This document shows positions 41,907 through 51,287 of a stretch of DNA of 64,000 nucleotides, piece after piece; position 1 is the stretch's first letter; every line of letters starts with the position of its first letter. The DNA is from Pseudomonas chlororaphis (GTDB lineage Bacteria; Pseudomonadota; Gammaproteobacteria; Pseudomonadales; Pseudomonadaceae): contig NZ_MSCT01000019.1 in NCBI RefSeq assembly GCF_001921865.1, positions 248,001 through 312,000 of the forward strand, in the 5' to 3' direction. The position numbers and the translations under genes are program-made. The notes under the pieces were generated by a model. That model saw only the letters and a program-made list of their open reading frames with translations. It had not been told where the DNA came from and did no database searches.

Positions 41907-44900
41907 ATGTCGCTGTCCAGCGGGCTGATTGCAATCGTCGCCCTGGCCTATATGGCCATCATGTTCGCCATCGCCTTCTACGGCGATCGGCGCAGCGCGC
42001 CCCTGCCGCCGCGAGTGCGGGCCTGGGTGTACAGCCTGTCGCTGGCGGTGTATTGCACCAGCTGGACCTTCTTTGGCGCCGTCGGCCAGGCCGCCGAACA
42101 ACTCTGGTCGTTCCTGCCGATCTACCTGGGGCCGATACTACTGCTGGTACTGGCGCCCTGGGTCCTGCAAAAGATGGTGATGATCAGCAAGCAGGAGAAC
42201 ATCACCTCCATCGCCGACTTCATTGCCGCGCGCTACGGCAAATCCCAATCCCTGGCGATAGTGGTGGCGCTGATCTGCCTGGTCGGCGTACTTCCCTATA
42301 TTGCCCTGCAACTGAAGGGCATCGTGCTCGGCGTGGACCTGCTGATCGGCGCCGGGGTCGACACCATGGGCACCCGCGCCCAGGACACAGCGCTGATCGT
42401 GTCGCTGATCCTGGCCCTGTTCACCATCGTCTTCGGTACCCGCAACCTCGACGCCACCGAACACCACCGCGGCATGGTGCTGGCGATCGCCTTCGAATCC
42501 CTGGTCAAGCTGCTGGCCTTTCTTGCGGTCGGCGCCTTTGTCACCTATGGCCTGTACGACGGCTTCGACGACCTGTTCAGCCAGGCCATGCTCGCCCCGC
42601 GCCTGGAACAGTACTGGAAGGAAACCATCAACTGGCCGTCGATGGTGGTGCAAACCGGCGTCGCGATGATGGCGATCATCTGTCTGCCGCGGCAGTTCCA
42701 CGTCACGGTGGTGGAAAACATCGAACCCCAGGACCTGCGCCTGGCCAAGTGGGTGTTTCCTGCCTACCTGGCCCTCGCCGCGCTGTTCGTGGTGCCGATC
42801 GCCCTGGCCGGGCAGATGCTGCTGCCCAGCTCGGTGCTGCCGGACTCGTTCGTCATCAGCCTGCCCCTGGCCCAGGCCCACCCGGCCCTGGCCGTGCTGG
42901 CGTTCATCGGCGGTGCATCGGCCGCCACCGGCATGGTGATCGTCGCCAGCGTGGCGCTGTCGACCATGGTTTCCAACGACATGCTGCTGCCCTGGCTGCT
43001 GCGCCGGCAGAGCGCCGAACGGCCGTTCGAGGTGTTCCGCCACTGGATGCTTTCGGTGCGCCGGGTCAGCATCGTGGTCATCCTGCTGCTGGCCTATGTC
43101 AGCTACCGCCTGCTGGGTTCCACCGCGAGCCTGGCGACCATCGGCCAGATCGCCTTCGCCGCCGTGACCCAACTGGCCCCGGCCATGCTCGGGGCGTTGT
43201 ACTGGAAACAGGCCAACCGCCGCGGCGTGTTCGCCGGGCTCGCGGCCGGCACTTTCCTGTGGTTCTACACCCTGATCCTGCCGATTGCCGCCCACAGCCT
43301 GGGCTGGTCGCTAAGCAGCTTTCCGGGCCTGGCCTGGCTGCACAGCAACCCGCTGAACCTGCCGATCACGCCCCTGACCCAGGGCGTAGTGCTGTCACTG
43401 GCCGGCAACTTCACCCTGTTCGCCTGGGTCTCGGTGCTGTCGCGCACCCGGGTGTCGGAACACTGGCAGGCCGGGCGCTTCATCGGCCAGGAAATCAGTG
43501 CCCGGCACAGCGGCCGCTCGATGCTCTCGGTGCAGATCGACGACCTGCTCAAGCTCGCCGCGCGTTTTGTCGGGGAAGAGCGGGCCCGCCAGAGCTTTAT
43601 CCGCTTCGCCTACCGCCAGGGCAAAGGCTTCAACCCCAACCAGAACGCCGACGGCGAATGGATTGCCCATACCGAACGCCTGCTGGCCGGCGTGCTCGGC
43701 GCCTCCTCCACCCGCGCGGTGGTCAAGGCCGCCATCGAAGGCCGGGAAATGCAGCTCGAGGATGTGGTGCGCATTGCCGACGAAGCCTCGGAGGTGCTGC
43801 AGTTCAACCGCGCCCTGCTGCAAGGCGCGATCGAGAACATCAGCCAGGGCATCAGCGTGATCGACCAGTCCCTCAGGCTGGTGGCCTGGAACCGCCGTTA
43901 CCTGGAACTGTTCAACTACCCGGACGGGCTGATCAGTGTCGGCCGGCCAATCGCCGACATCATCCGCCACAACGCCGAACGCGGCCTGTGCGGCCCCGGC
44001 GAAGCCGAAGTGCATGTCGCCCGCCGCCTGCATTGGATGCGCCAGGGTCGCGCCCACACCTCCGAGCGGCTGTTCCCCAATGGTCGGGTCATCGAGCTGA
44101 TCGGCAACCCGATGCCCGGCGGCGGCTTTGTCATGAGCTTCACCGACATCACCCCGTTCCGCGAAGCCGAGCAGGCCCTCACCGAGGCCAACGAAGGGCT
44201 GGAGCAACGGGTTGCCGAGCGGACCCATGAACTGTCGCAACTGAACGCCGCGCTGACCGAAGCCAAAGGCACCGCCGAAGCCGCCAACCAGTCCAAGACC
44301 CGTTTCCTGGCAGCGGTCAGCCATGACCTGATGCAACCGCTGAACGCTGCCCGGCTGTTCTCCGCCGCCCTTTCCCACCAGGACGACGGTTTACCGACCG
44401 AAGCGCAGCAACTGATCCAGCACCTGGACAGCTCCCTGCGCTCGGCCGAAGACCTGATCAGCGACCTGCTGGACATCTCACGCCTGGAAAACGGCAAGAT
44501 CAATCCGGAGCGCAAGCCGTTCGTACTCAACGAGCTGTTCGACACCCTGGGGGCCGAATTCAAGGTGCTGGCCCAGGAGCAAGGCTTGAAATTCCGCCTG
44601 CGCGGCAGCCGCCTCAGGGTCGACAGCGACATCAAGCTGCTACGCAGGATCCTGCAGAATTTCCTGACCAATGCTTTCCGGTATGCCAAGGGACCGGTGT
44701 TGCTGGGCGTGCGGCGACGGGGCAACCAACTGTGCCTGGAGGTCTGGGACCGCGGGCCGGGTATCCCGCTGGATAAGCAGCAAGTGATCTTCGAGGAATT
44801 CAAACGCCTCGACAGCCACCAGACCCGCGCCGAAAAAGGCCTGGGGCTGGGCCTGGCCATCGCCGACGGCTTGTGTCGCGTCCTCGGTCACGGCCTGCAA

Positions 44901-45377
44901 GTACGATCCTGGCCGGGCCAGGGCAGCGTCTTCAGCGTCAGCGTGCCCCTGGCCAAGAAACCGGCCAGCGCCCCTGGGCAGGCGGCCGAACTCAACGGCC
45001 ATCTGCCGACCGGCGCCCAGGTGCTGTGCGTCGACAATGAAGACAGCATCCTGATCGGCATGAACAGCCTGCTCACCCGCTGGGGCTGCCAGGTCTGGAC
45101 CGCGCGCAACCGCGAAGAATGCGCCACGCTGCTGGGCAACGGCGTGCGCCCGCAACTGGCGCTGGTGGACTACCACCTGGACGATGGCGAAACCGGCACC
45201 GAGGTCATGGCCTGGCTGCGTACCCAGTTGGGTGATCCTGTCCCGGGCGTGGTGATCAGCGCCGACGGGCGCCCCGAGACAGTCGCCGAGGTCCACGCCG
45301 CGGGGCTGGACTACCTGGCCAAGCCGGTGAAGCCGGCGGCATTGCGCGCGCTGTTGAGCCGCCATCTGCCGCTGTAA
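41907..45377 (+). CDS. mxtR: Hybrid sensor kinase with SLC5-type transporter domain (MxtR/CrbS type)
   Basis: Large membrane kinase of 1156 residues. Residues 1 to about 500 form a sodium:solute symporter-like domain with about 13 helices. A PAS domain covers about 635-760 (NISQGISVIDQSLRLVAWNRR), then a coiled coil, the H box FLAAVSHDLMQPL (about 803-815), the HATPase with FLTNAFRY, DRGPGIP and GLGLGLAIADG, and a C-terminal receiver (about 1035-1155) with the phospho-Asp in LALVDYHLDDG. The ATG at 41907 has a GGAG site 6 nt upstream. Homologues MxtR/CrbS signal through ErdR/CrbR to control acetate use and, in P. aeruginosa, mexEF-oprN. The partner regulator is not in this window. Confidence 0.88.
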   Translation: MSLSSGLIAIVALAYMAIMFAIAFYGDRRSAPLPPRVRAWVYSLSLAVYCTSWTFFGAVGQAAEQLWSFLPIYLGPILLLVLAPWVLQKMVMISKQENITSIADFIAARYGKSQSLAIVVALICLVGVLPYIALQLKGIVLGVDLLIGAGVDTMGTRAQDTALIVSLILALFTIVFGTRNLDATEHHRGMVLAIAFESLVKLLAFLAVGAFVTYGLYDGFDDLFSQAMLAPRLEQYWKETINWPSMVVQTGVAMMAIICLPRQFHVTVVENIEPQDLRLAKWVFPAYLALAALFVVPIALAGQMLLPSSVLPDSFVISLPLAQAHPALAVLAFIGGASAATGMVIVASVALSTMVSNDMLLPWLLRRQSAERPFEVFRHWMLSVRRVSIVVILLLAYVSYRLLGSTASLATIGQIAFAAVTQLAPAMLGALYWKQANRRGVFAGLAAGTFLWFYTLILPIAAHSLGWSLSSFPGLAWLHSNPLNLPITPLTQGVVLSLAGNFTLFAWVSVLSRTRVSEHWQAGRFIGQEISARHSGRSMLSVQIDDLLKLAARFVGEERARQSFIRFAYRQGKGFNPNQNADGEWIAHTERLLAGVLGASSTRAVVKAAIEGREMQLEDVVRIADEASEVLQFNRALLQGAIENISQGISVIDQSLRLVAWNRRYLELFNYPDGLISVGRPIADIIRHNAERGLCGPGEAEVHVARRLHWMRQGRAHTSERLFPNGRVIELIGNPMPGGGFVMSFTDITPFREAEQALTEANEGLEQRVAERTHELSQLNAALTEAKGTAEAANQSKTRFLAAVSHDLMQPLNAARLFSAALSHQDDGLPTEAQQLIQHLDSSLRSAEDLISDLLDISRLENGKINPERKPFVLNELFDTLGAEFKVLAQEQGLKFRLRGSRLRVDSDIKLLRRILQNFLTNAFRYAKGPVLLGVRRRGNQLCLEVWDRGPGIPLDKQQVIFEEFKRLDSHQTRAEKGLGLGLAIADGLCRVLGHGLQVRSWPGQGSVFSVSVPLAKKPASAPGQAAELNGHLPTGAQVLCVDNEDSILIGMNSLLTRWGCQVWTARNREECATLLGNGVRPQLALVDYHLDDGETGTEVMAWLRTQLGDPVPGVVISADGRPETVAEVHAAGLDYLAKPVKPAALRALLSRHLPL

Positions 45378-45393
45378 CCGCGACGGCTATCGA

Positions 45394-46875
45394 TCACTCC
45401 GGCAGTTCGAGCAGCGCGCCGTCGGCATCGGTCATTGCCCGTTCCAGCAGGTCGGCAGGCAAGCTTTTGCTGGCGCGGGCACCCAGCAAACGCAGTTGCT
45501 CACTGCGGCTGACCAGGTTGCCGCGGCCCTCGGTCAGCTTGTTGCGCGCGGCGCTGTAAGCCTTGTCCAGTTGCTGCAGGCGGTTGCCGACCTCATCCAG
45601 GTCCTGGATGAACAACACGAACTTGTCGTACAGCCAACCGGCACGCTCGGCGATTTCCCGGGCGTTCTGGCTCTGTCGCTCCTGCTTCCACAGGCTGTCG
45701 ATCACGCGCAGGGTCGCCAGCAAGGTGGTCGGGCTGACGATCACGATATGACGGTCAAAGGCTTCCTGGAACAGATTGGGCTCGGCCTGCAACGCGGCGG
45801 AAAAGGCCGCCTCGATGGGCACGAACAGCAGCACGAAATCCAGGCTGTGCAAGCCCTCCAGGCGTTTGTAATCCTTGTCGGCAAGGCCTTTGACGTGATT
45901 GCGCAAAGACAGCACGTGCTGCTTCAGCGCCGCCTGGCCAATCGCCTCGTCCTCCGCCGCGACACACTGCTGGTAAGCAGTCAGGCTGACCTTGGAATCC
46001 ACCACCACCTGCTTGTCGCCGGGCAGCATGATCAGCACGTCGGGCTGGAAACGTTCGCCGTCGGGTCCCTTGAGGCTGACCTGGGTCTGGTACTCACGCC
46101 CCTTCTCCAGGCCCGCATGCTCCAGCACCCGCTCGAGAATCAGCTCGCCCCAGTTGCCCTGGGTTTTCTGGCCCTTGAGTGCACGGGTCAGGTTGGTGGC
46201 CTCGTCGCTCAGGCGCAGGTTCAGCTGTTGCAGGCGCTCGAGCTCCTTGCCGAGGGAAAAACGCTCGCGCGCTTCGGCCTGGTAGCTTTCCTCGACGCGC
46301 TTCTCAAACGACTGGATACGCTCCTTGAGCGGGTCGAGCAACTGGCCGAGGCGCTGCTGGCTGTTCTCGGCAAAGCGCTGTTCGCGTTCGTCGAAGATCT
46401 TGCCCGCCAACTCGGCGAACTGCGCCCGCAGCTCATCCCGCGAACCTTGCAGGTCGTCCAGGCGTCGCTGGTGGCTTTCCTGTTGCTCGCGCAACTCGGC
46501 ATTCAACGATGCGGCCTGGGCGTCCAGGCGACGTAATTCGGCTTCTTTATTGGCTCGTTCGAGGTTCCAGGCATGGGCCGCATCGCGGGCGTTGTCGCGC
46601 TCGATCTGCAACAACTCGACCTCCCGCCCCGCCGCCGCCAGGTCGGCCTGCTTCACCGCATTGGCCTGGGCCAGATCGCTGATTTCGTCGCGGCAAGCGT
46701 CCAGTTGGGCGTTCAAGCCGTCTTGCGCCAACTGCGCGGTGGCCAGGCGCTCTTCGAGCAGCGACAGTTCGGTCTGGCGCGAACTCAGGCGTCGCTGCAG
46801 TTGCCAGGCGAGCACCGTCAAGGGTAATGCCGCGCCTGCCAGACCCAGCAGTACGCTGGTCAAGTCCATAGCCAT
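45394..46875 (-). CDS. rmuC: DNA recombination protein RmuC
   Basis: 493 residues. An N-terminal membrane helix (LTSVLLGLAGAALPLTVLAW), a long coiled coil (about 25-170), then the nuclease-like RmuC domain (about 190-460) with NWGELILERVLEHAGLEKG, FQPDVLIMLPGDKQVVVDSKV and VIVSPTTLLATLRVI. E. coli RmuC limits inversions at short inverted repeats. ATG 46875 has GGAG 5 nt upstream; 46869 is also possible. Sits 16 bp beyond the convergent kinase gene. Confidence 0.93.
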   Translation of the reverse strand: MAMDLTSVLLGLAGAALPLTVLAWQLQRRLSSRQTELSLLEERLATAQLAQDGLNAQLDACRDEISDLAQANAVKQADLAAAGREVELLQIERDNARDAAHAWNLERANKEAELRRLDAQAASLNAELREQQESHQRRLDDLQGSRDELRAQFAELAGKIFDEREQRFAENSQQRLGQLLDPLKERIQSFEKRVEESYQAEARERFSLGKELERLQQLNLRLSDEATNLTRALKGQKTQGNWGELILERVLEHAGLEKGREYQTQVSLKGPDGERFQPDVLIMLPGDKQVVVDSKVSLTAYQQCVAAEDEAIGQAALKQHVLSLRNHVKGLADKDYKRLEGLHSLDFVLLFVPIEAAFSAALQAEPNLFQEAFDRHIVIVSPTTLLATLRVIDSLWKQERQSQNAREIAERAGWLYDKFVLFIQDLDEVGNRLQQLDKAYSAARNKLTEGRGNLVSRSEQLRLLGARASKSLPADLLERAMTDADGALLELPE

Positions 46876-46936
46876 AGCCACTCCAGGCAGGGAAATAAAG
46901 CTTGAAGGTTAACCAAGCGACCGAGGCTTGGCCAAC

Positions 46937-47260
46937 TCAGTCGTCGATCTGGCCAAGCTCCAGCTGGGCCCGGCGATCGCCGGCCCGCGCCGCCTGGCGC
47001 AGCAGGTCGTGACCGATCCGCCGATCCCGGGCGTTGCCGCATTCGCGGCACATCAGCTGGCCCAGACGACTTTGCGCCGCCACCACCCCTTCCCGGGCAG
47101 GCTGCTTGAGCAAACGCCCGGCAAAATGTTTGACGTTCCGGTTATCCCCCAGGCGCGGACTGTCGAGCAGCCACATGGCCACGCGCAACGAAAAACGCTT
47201 GGGTTCGGTAACACTGGAAGAGGTCGAGGTAACAGAAGGTGATACTGAGCGAAACTTCAT
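46937..47260 (-). CDS. Small Sel1-repeat-like protein
   Basis: 107 residues: a Ser/Thr-rich start, a central segment VAAQSRLGQLMCRECGNARD and a final Sel1-like helix pair (GHDLLRQAARAGDRRAQLELGQIDD). Possibly one or two Sel1 repeats. It lies 61 bp upstream of rmuC on the same strand, so may be its operon partner. Function unknown. Confidence 0.65.
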   Translation of the reverse strand: MKFRSVSPSVTSTSSSVTEPKRFSLRVAMWLLDSPRLGDNRNVKHFAGRLLKQPAREGVVAAQSRLGQLMCRECGNARDRRIGHDLLRQAARAGDRRAQLELGQIDD

Positions 47261-47365
47261 AAAGCACTGTAGGGCAGATCGGAAGGCGCGCCACTCTACT
47301 CCTTTTTTCGCATGCGTAAAGTCGAAAAAAACTCAGCACGCCCGTGCTAGAGCAAGCGCTTGGGA

Positions 47366-47497
47366 CAATCCACAGAAGCTGTGGATAACTCAGTGGACAA
47401 CCGCCCTACAAGTCGCCGAAAGCCCCACGGGACGGGGCTCGCAGTCAAACTGACGATTTTTTCACCAGTAAAAAAAACCGATGTTTTTCATTGACTT
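47366..47497. repeat. Composite 132 bp intergenic element, copy B
   Basis: Landmarks as in 29082-29212: CAATCCACA and TGTGGATAA five bases apart (47366-47388), GTGGACAAC, GAAAGCCCC with GGGGCTCG, TTTTTT (47457-47462), TAAAAAAAACC and TTTTTCATTGACTT ending at 47497. The stem AGCCCC/GGGGCT (47421-47439) plus GTCA/TGAC and T6 forms a terminator-like end on the + strand. Confidence 0.6.
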
Positions 47498-47661
47498 AAA
47501 TTTTCATCGCAGGCATTGGAGGGCCCGACGAGAGAGGTGACAGCCCGGTGACAGCTCGCGCAACTATTGTGCACAAGTACCCTTGATCCAGTTATATCGC
47601 TGCACCTTTTTCGACCACTCGCGACAAACAGGATCGGCAACCAAGACTCCAGTAACAAGCG

Positions 47662-47679
47662 ACCCGGGCTCGCCCGGGT
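47662..47679. other. GC-rich hairpin in the long intergenic region
   Basis: ACCCGGG-CTCG-CCCGGGT, a 7 bp stem with a tetraloop. No T tract follows. Confidence 0.4.
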
Positions 47680-48177
47680 TCAGCGCGCCCATTTGCAGGG
47701 CTCAAAACTTTTCGCCTAACACAGTTGCACCGAGCAGCACAATCCATTATCATCCGCGCCGTTAGTACCAAGCTGAAAGTCAATTCAGGTCGAACTAATC
47801 CCCCGGTTCAGCTTCCCTCAAGAGAAGTTTCTACCGACCACACGGGATCGACCTCCTCGCTGGTTTCCAGGTAAAGCACTCGCCGACACCGCCTTTGAAC
47901 ACTGCAAAGGACGTCGCGAAGCTCATTTACTCTGACCGAACCAACCTGCAAATTGATCAGGATCTTCACCTGGGGCCCAGAACCTTAACCCCCGCTGTGA
48001 TTGCCTGCCCTCCTAAGTACCTACCTGCCAGCCCTAGCGCGCACTTGATAAAGCGCTTTCAACTGGCTGCTTTGTTCCAGTCGGGTTCTTCGTTCGACCA
48101 ATGGTGGTCGGCGTTACTGGAACGTTTTAACGTTGCACGGTTCTTATCCGTGTCATTTGTAGGAACACCCAATAACT

Positions 48178-48402
48178 ATGTCTACTCAAATCCAGACTCA
48201 GGATGCCATTCGCACCCTCACCAACGCCTTCGCTCCAATGAATTGCCTGATCATGGCCGCTCGCAAAGGCTGCTTCAGCTTCACCCTGGTCAACGAACAC
48301 GGTATCGCTCGTCACAGCGAACGCCTGTACCCCGACCAGTACTCCAGCGCCGAGCCGCTGCAAGCGGTGATCGATCGCACCCGTCAGGCTCTGACTGCCT
48401 GA
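48178..48402 (+). CDS. Conserved small protein, 74 residues
   Basis: Compact soluble protein (MSTQIQTQDAIRTLTNAF...) with alternating helix and strand and two Cys (Cys23 and Cys32). The start ATG at 48178 lies after GTAGGAACACC. A terminator follows at once. Gene-like codon use and the clean terminator support it, and I recall similar small genes in pseudomonads, but no function is known. Confidence 0.72.
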   Translation: MSTQIQTQDAIRTLTNAFAPMNCLIMAARKGCFSFTLVNEHGIARHSERLYPDQYSSAEPLQAVIDRTRQALTA

Positions 48403-48423
48403 GACGCCAAAGCGCTGAAAAGC

Positions 48424-48455
48424 AAAAGCCTCGCCTGAACAGCGGGGCTTTTTAT
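48424..48455 (+). terminator. Terminator after the 74-codon gene
   Basis: AAAGCCTCGCT / AGCGGGGCTTT stem with one wobble or mismatch, followed by TTATT. Confidence 0.85.
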
Positions 48456-48676
48456 TGCCTGTTATTTCAGTTCTACCCGCCCCGGCTAAAGCACCAACCG
48501 ATATAACGGTTATAACGCAACGCTGGAAATATTTTAAAAACAGTCCTTTACAGCAAGGATATGACACTACACTTCAACTCAAGCGGCCTGATCCGCTTCC
48601 GGCAAGTCTGACCGATCCACCGCTGCCAAGCTCCCCCATCAGGCTTCGCCGGCCACCTTCACGCTTCGAGGGCTTT

Positions 48677-49159
48677 ATGGGTATCGCCGCCAGCGAACTG
48701 TGCCGCTATGTGATTCGCCCGACACTGATCTATCTGGGTAACCACAGTCGCACCGCAGAGTCACTGCTGCTCGGTATCGCCGCCAGCCAGTCCGCCCTCG
48801 GCTCCGCCCTGCACGACCGCAGGGGCCACGGCCTGTATCGCATCGCCGAACCTCGTCACCGGGCACTCTGGGACCACTACCTGGCCCTGGACCCGGAGCG
48901 CGCCAGCCTGGTACGCGGACTCGCCAGCCAGCATGCATTTCTCAGCGGACCGCACCTGGAGCTGACCGTCAACCTGCGTTACGCCACTGCCATCGCCTGG
49001 CTGCTGGTAGAAGAACAGAATCCCCTGCTTCCCGAGGCGGATGACCTGGTGGGCATGGCCCGTATCTGGAAGCAAATCTTCCAGCCGCAAGGACGCTTGC
49101 GGGACTTTGCCGATGCCTGGCAAACCTGCGTTGCTCCACTGAATCAGGTCGCTTGCTGA
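48677..49159 (+). CDS. Conserved hypothetical protein, 160 residues
   Basis: Mostly helical soluble protein starting MGIAASELCRYVIRPTLIYLG. The family-like feature is a phage-lysozyme-like stretch near SALHDRRGHGLYRIAEPRH, but it is not enough for a call. The frame opens at 48455, yet ATG 48677 with GAGGG four bases upstream starts the coherent part. Lies between the small gene and fadL. Function unknown. Confidence 0.62.
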   Translation: MGIAASELCRYVIRPTLIYLGNHSRTAESLLLGIAASQSALGSALHDRRGHGLYRIAEPRHRALWDHYLALDPERASLVRGLASQHAFLSGPHLELTVNLRYATAIAWLLVEEQNPLLPEADDLVGMARIWKQIFQPQGRLRDFADAWQTCVAPLNQVAC

Positions 49160-49304
49160 TCGGGCTTTTTGCAAGATCAGGGAAACAACCGGGATTCTGG
49201 TCTGATTGTCCTACAAAACCGCTCTATCTCAAGCCATACAGCCTATGGCGCTGGGGAAGAAATGTTGGTAATTTCCGCTCCGGTGACCATCAGGAGTTCT
49301 AATA

Positions 49305-50588
49305 ATGAAAAAAGTAACGCTCAAAACCACCCTTAGCCTCGCCGTTGCCATGGCATCCACCCAGCTCTTCGCAAGTGGCTTTGCCCTGAACGAACAAAGC
49401 ATCAGCGGGATGGGTACTGGTTTCGCGGGTCGCTCTTCTTCTGCCGATGACGCAAGCACCGTATTTGGCAACCCTGCCGGCATGTCGCGCCTGAAGCGCC
49501 AGCAAGTGACTGGCGGTGTCGCGGCGATCGACGCCTCGACCGACATCAACGACGCCAGCGGCAGCCAGCGCGGTACCAACAAAGGCGACATGGTGCCTTT
49601 CACCGCCGTTCCCATGGCCTACTACGTCAAGCCTATCGATGACCAATGGGCCTTCGGTATGGGTGTCTACGCCCCGTTCGGCCTGATCACCGACTACGAA
49701 AGCAATTTCCAGGGCCGTAACTTCGGCAGCAAGAGCGAAGTTAAGGTCGTGACCTTCCAGCCGACCGTGAGCTATGCCTTCAACGACAAGGTATCGATCG
49801 GTTTTGGCCCGACCATCAACCGTATCGCCGGTACCCTGGAGTCCGCACTGACAACGCCACTGTCGCCTAACGACGGCAATGTCAAAATCAAGGGCGACGA
49901 CATCGGCTACGGCTACAACATCGGCGTGCTGGTGCAGGCGACCGACACCACGCGCGTGGGCCTGACCTACCACTCGAAGGTCAAGTACAAGCTCGAAGGC
50001 CACACCGAAGTCAGCCCAGGCGCCGGTACGCCGAGCGCGCTCCTGAAGGGTGCTCGCTACGACGCTTCGCTGGACATCACCACGCCTGAATCGGCCGACT
50101 TGTCGGTGACCCAGGAAGTCAACGATGCCTGGACCCTCTACGCCGGTACCACCTGGACTCGCTGGAGCCGCCTGAAAGACATCACCGTGAACAACGACGG
50201 CGTGACTGCAAGTTCCGGCGGCCTCCTGGCCCCAAGCGCCCTCAACAGCGTCAAGGAAGAGCAGAACTGGCATGACACCTGGGCGTACGCCATCGGTACT
50301 TCCTACAAGCTGAACAAAGAGTGGGTACTGCGCACCGGCCTGACCTTCGACCAGTCGCCAACCAACAACACCAACCGTTCGCCACGCATCCCGACCGGCG
50401 ACCGGACCATCTTCAGTCTCGGTGCCGGCTGGAGCCCAACCGACGACCTGACCATCGACGTGGCCTACTCCTACCTCAAGGAAGAGAAAGTCAACATCCA
50501 CAACACCAACGCACTCGGCCAGTCCTACGACGCCGAGTACAAAAACAGCGCGAACGGCTTCGGCGTGGGTGCAACCTACCGCTTCTAA
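49305..50588 (+). CDS. fadL: FadL-family long-chain fatty acid outer membrane transporter
   Basis: Outer membrane barrel of 427 residues. Signal peptide of about 24 residues (cleavage near LFA-SG), followed at once by the FadL N-terminal plug GFALNEQSISGMGTGFAGRS and FGNPAGMSRL (NPA signature). It ends in F (VGATYRF). The ATG has AGGAG 9 nt upstream. Takes up long-chain fatty acids or similar hydrophobic compounds. Strong terminator follows. Confidence 0.93.
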   Translation: MKKVTLKTTLSLAVAMASTQLFASGFALNEQSISGMGTGFAGRSSSADDASTVFGNPAGMSRLKRQQVTGGVAAIDASTDINDASGSQRGTNKGDMVPFTAVPMAYYVKPIDDQWAFGMGVYAPFGLITDYESNFQGRNFGSKSEVKVVTFQPTVSYAFNDKVSIGFGPTINRIAGTLESALTTPLSPNDGNVKIKGDDIGYGYNIGVLVQATDTTRVGLTYHSKVKYKLEGHTEVSPGAGTPSALLKGARYDASLDITTPESADLSVTQEVNDAWTLYAGTTWTRWSRLKDITVNNDGVTASSGGLLAPSALNSVKEEQNWHDTWAYAIGTSYKLNKEWVLRTGLTFDQSPTNNTNRSPRIPTGDRTIFSLGAGWSPTDDLTIDVAYSYLKEEKVNIHNTNALGQSYDAEYKNSANGFGVGATYRF

Positions 50589-50605
50589 AGCCGCCGGCCT
50601 GAATG

Positions 50606-50644
50606 AAAAAGCCCCCGCATCCATGGATGCAGGGGCTTTTTTTA
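50606..50644. terminator. Bidirectional terminator between fadL and peroxidase genes
   Basis: AAAAAGCCCC-CGCATCC and GGATGCAGGGGCTTTTTTT form a long stem with A and T tracts on both sides, serving both convergent genes. Confidence 0.95.
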
Positions 50645-50661
50645 TTGGCGGTGAAAAGCAC

Positions 50662-51213
50662 TCAAGGCCTGGATGCCAACGCCTTCTCCACCGCCTCGAT
50701 CAGCTCAGGGTTGTCTGGCTTGGTCACGCTGGAAAAACGGGCGATCACCTTGCCCTGGCGATCGACCACATATTTGTAGAAATTCCACTTGGGCGCGCTG
50801 CTCTGCTCCGCCAGGACCTTGAACAGATGCACCGCATCCGCGCCCCTGACCGGCTGCGGCTCGGTCATGGTGAAGGTCACGCCATAGTTCACGTAACAGA
50901 CCTTGGCGGTCTCCTCGCCGTCCTTGGACTCCTGCTTGAAGTCGTTGGAGGGCACGCCCAGCACCTCCAGCCCCTGGTCCTTGTAACGCTGGTACAGCGC
51001 CTCGAGCCCCTTGAACTGCGGGGCGAAACCACAAAAACTCGCGGTATTGACCACCACCAGCGGTTTGCCGGCAAAGCGCTGGCACAGGTCGATGGACTCC
51101 TTGGCGCGCAACTTGGGCAACGAGCCCTGCAACAGCGACGGGCAATCGTCGGCCCATGCCGAACCGCCCATGGCCATGAGTACTACTGGAACAGCAAGCC
51201 AGCGCAGCAACAT
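50662..51213 (-). CDS. Periplasmic glutathione-peroxidase-family protein
   Basis: 183 residues with a signal peptide (about 1-21, cleavage near AWA-DD). The peroxidatic Cys61 lies in NTASFCGFAPQF, in place of the usual NVASKCG, and the Trp/Asn region is WNFYKYVVD. Export of a GPx-fold protein suggests a thiol peroxidase that protects the envelope, probably using thioredoxin-like donors. Convergent with fadL through a shared terminator. Confidence 0.88.
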   Translation of the reverse strand: MLLRWLAVPVVLMAMGGSAWADDCPSLLQGSLPKLRAKESIDLCQRFAGKPLVVVNTASFCGFAPQFKGLEALYQRYKDQGLEVLGVPSNDFKQESKDGEETAKVCYVNYGVTFTMTEPQPVRGADAVHLFKVLAEQSSAPKWNFYKYVVDRQGKVIARFSSVTKPDNPELIEAVEKALASRP

Positions 51214-51287
51214 ATTCAGCTCCTTGAAAAGTCTCGTCAGGACGCGACGCTACGCGCCAGGCAAAGGCCCTGGCAAGCGCCGCCCTG

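Larger units (their letters stand above)
47261..48177. other. 917 bp intergenic region
   Basis: No convincing gene. It contains composite element copy B (47366-47497), a GC-rich hairpin (47662-47679) and about 500 bp of low-structure sequence leading to a 74-codon gene at 48178. A long frame from 47895 uses a TTG start and runs out of frame through that gene, so I reject it. Confidence 0.6.

Noticed and set aside
41849..44230. 793-codon + strand open frame
   Set aside because: Out-of-frame shadow of the hybrid kinase gene, extremely Arg/Pro/Gly-rich; the true frame contains all kinase motifs.
47895..48506. 203-codon frame ahead of and through the 74-codon gene
   Set aside because: TTG start without a ribosome site, and its second half is a frameshifted reading of the small gene at 48178-48402 and of its terminator.
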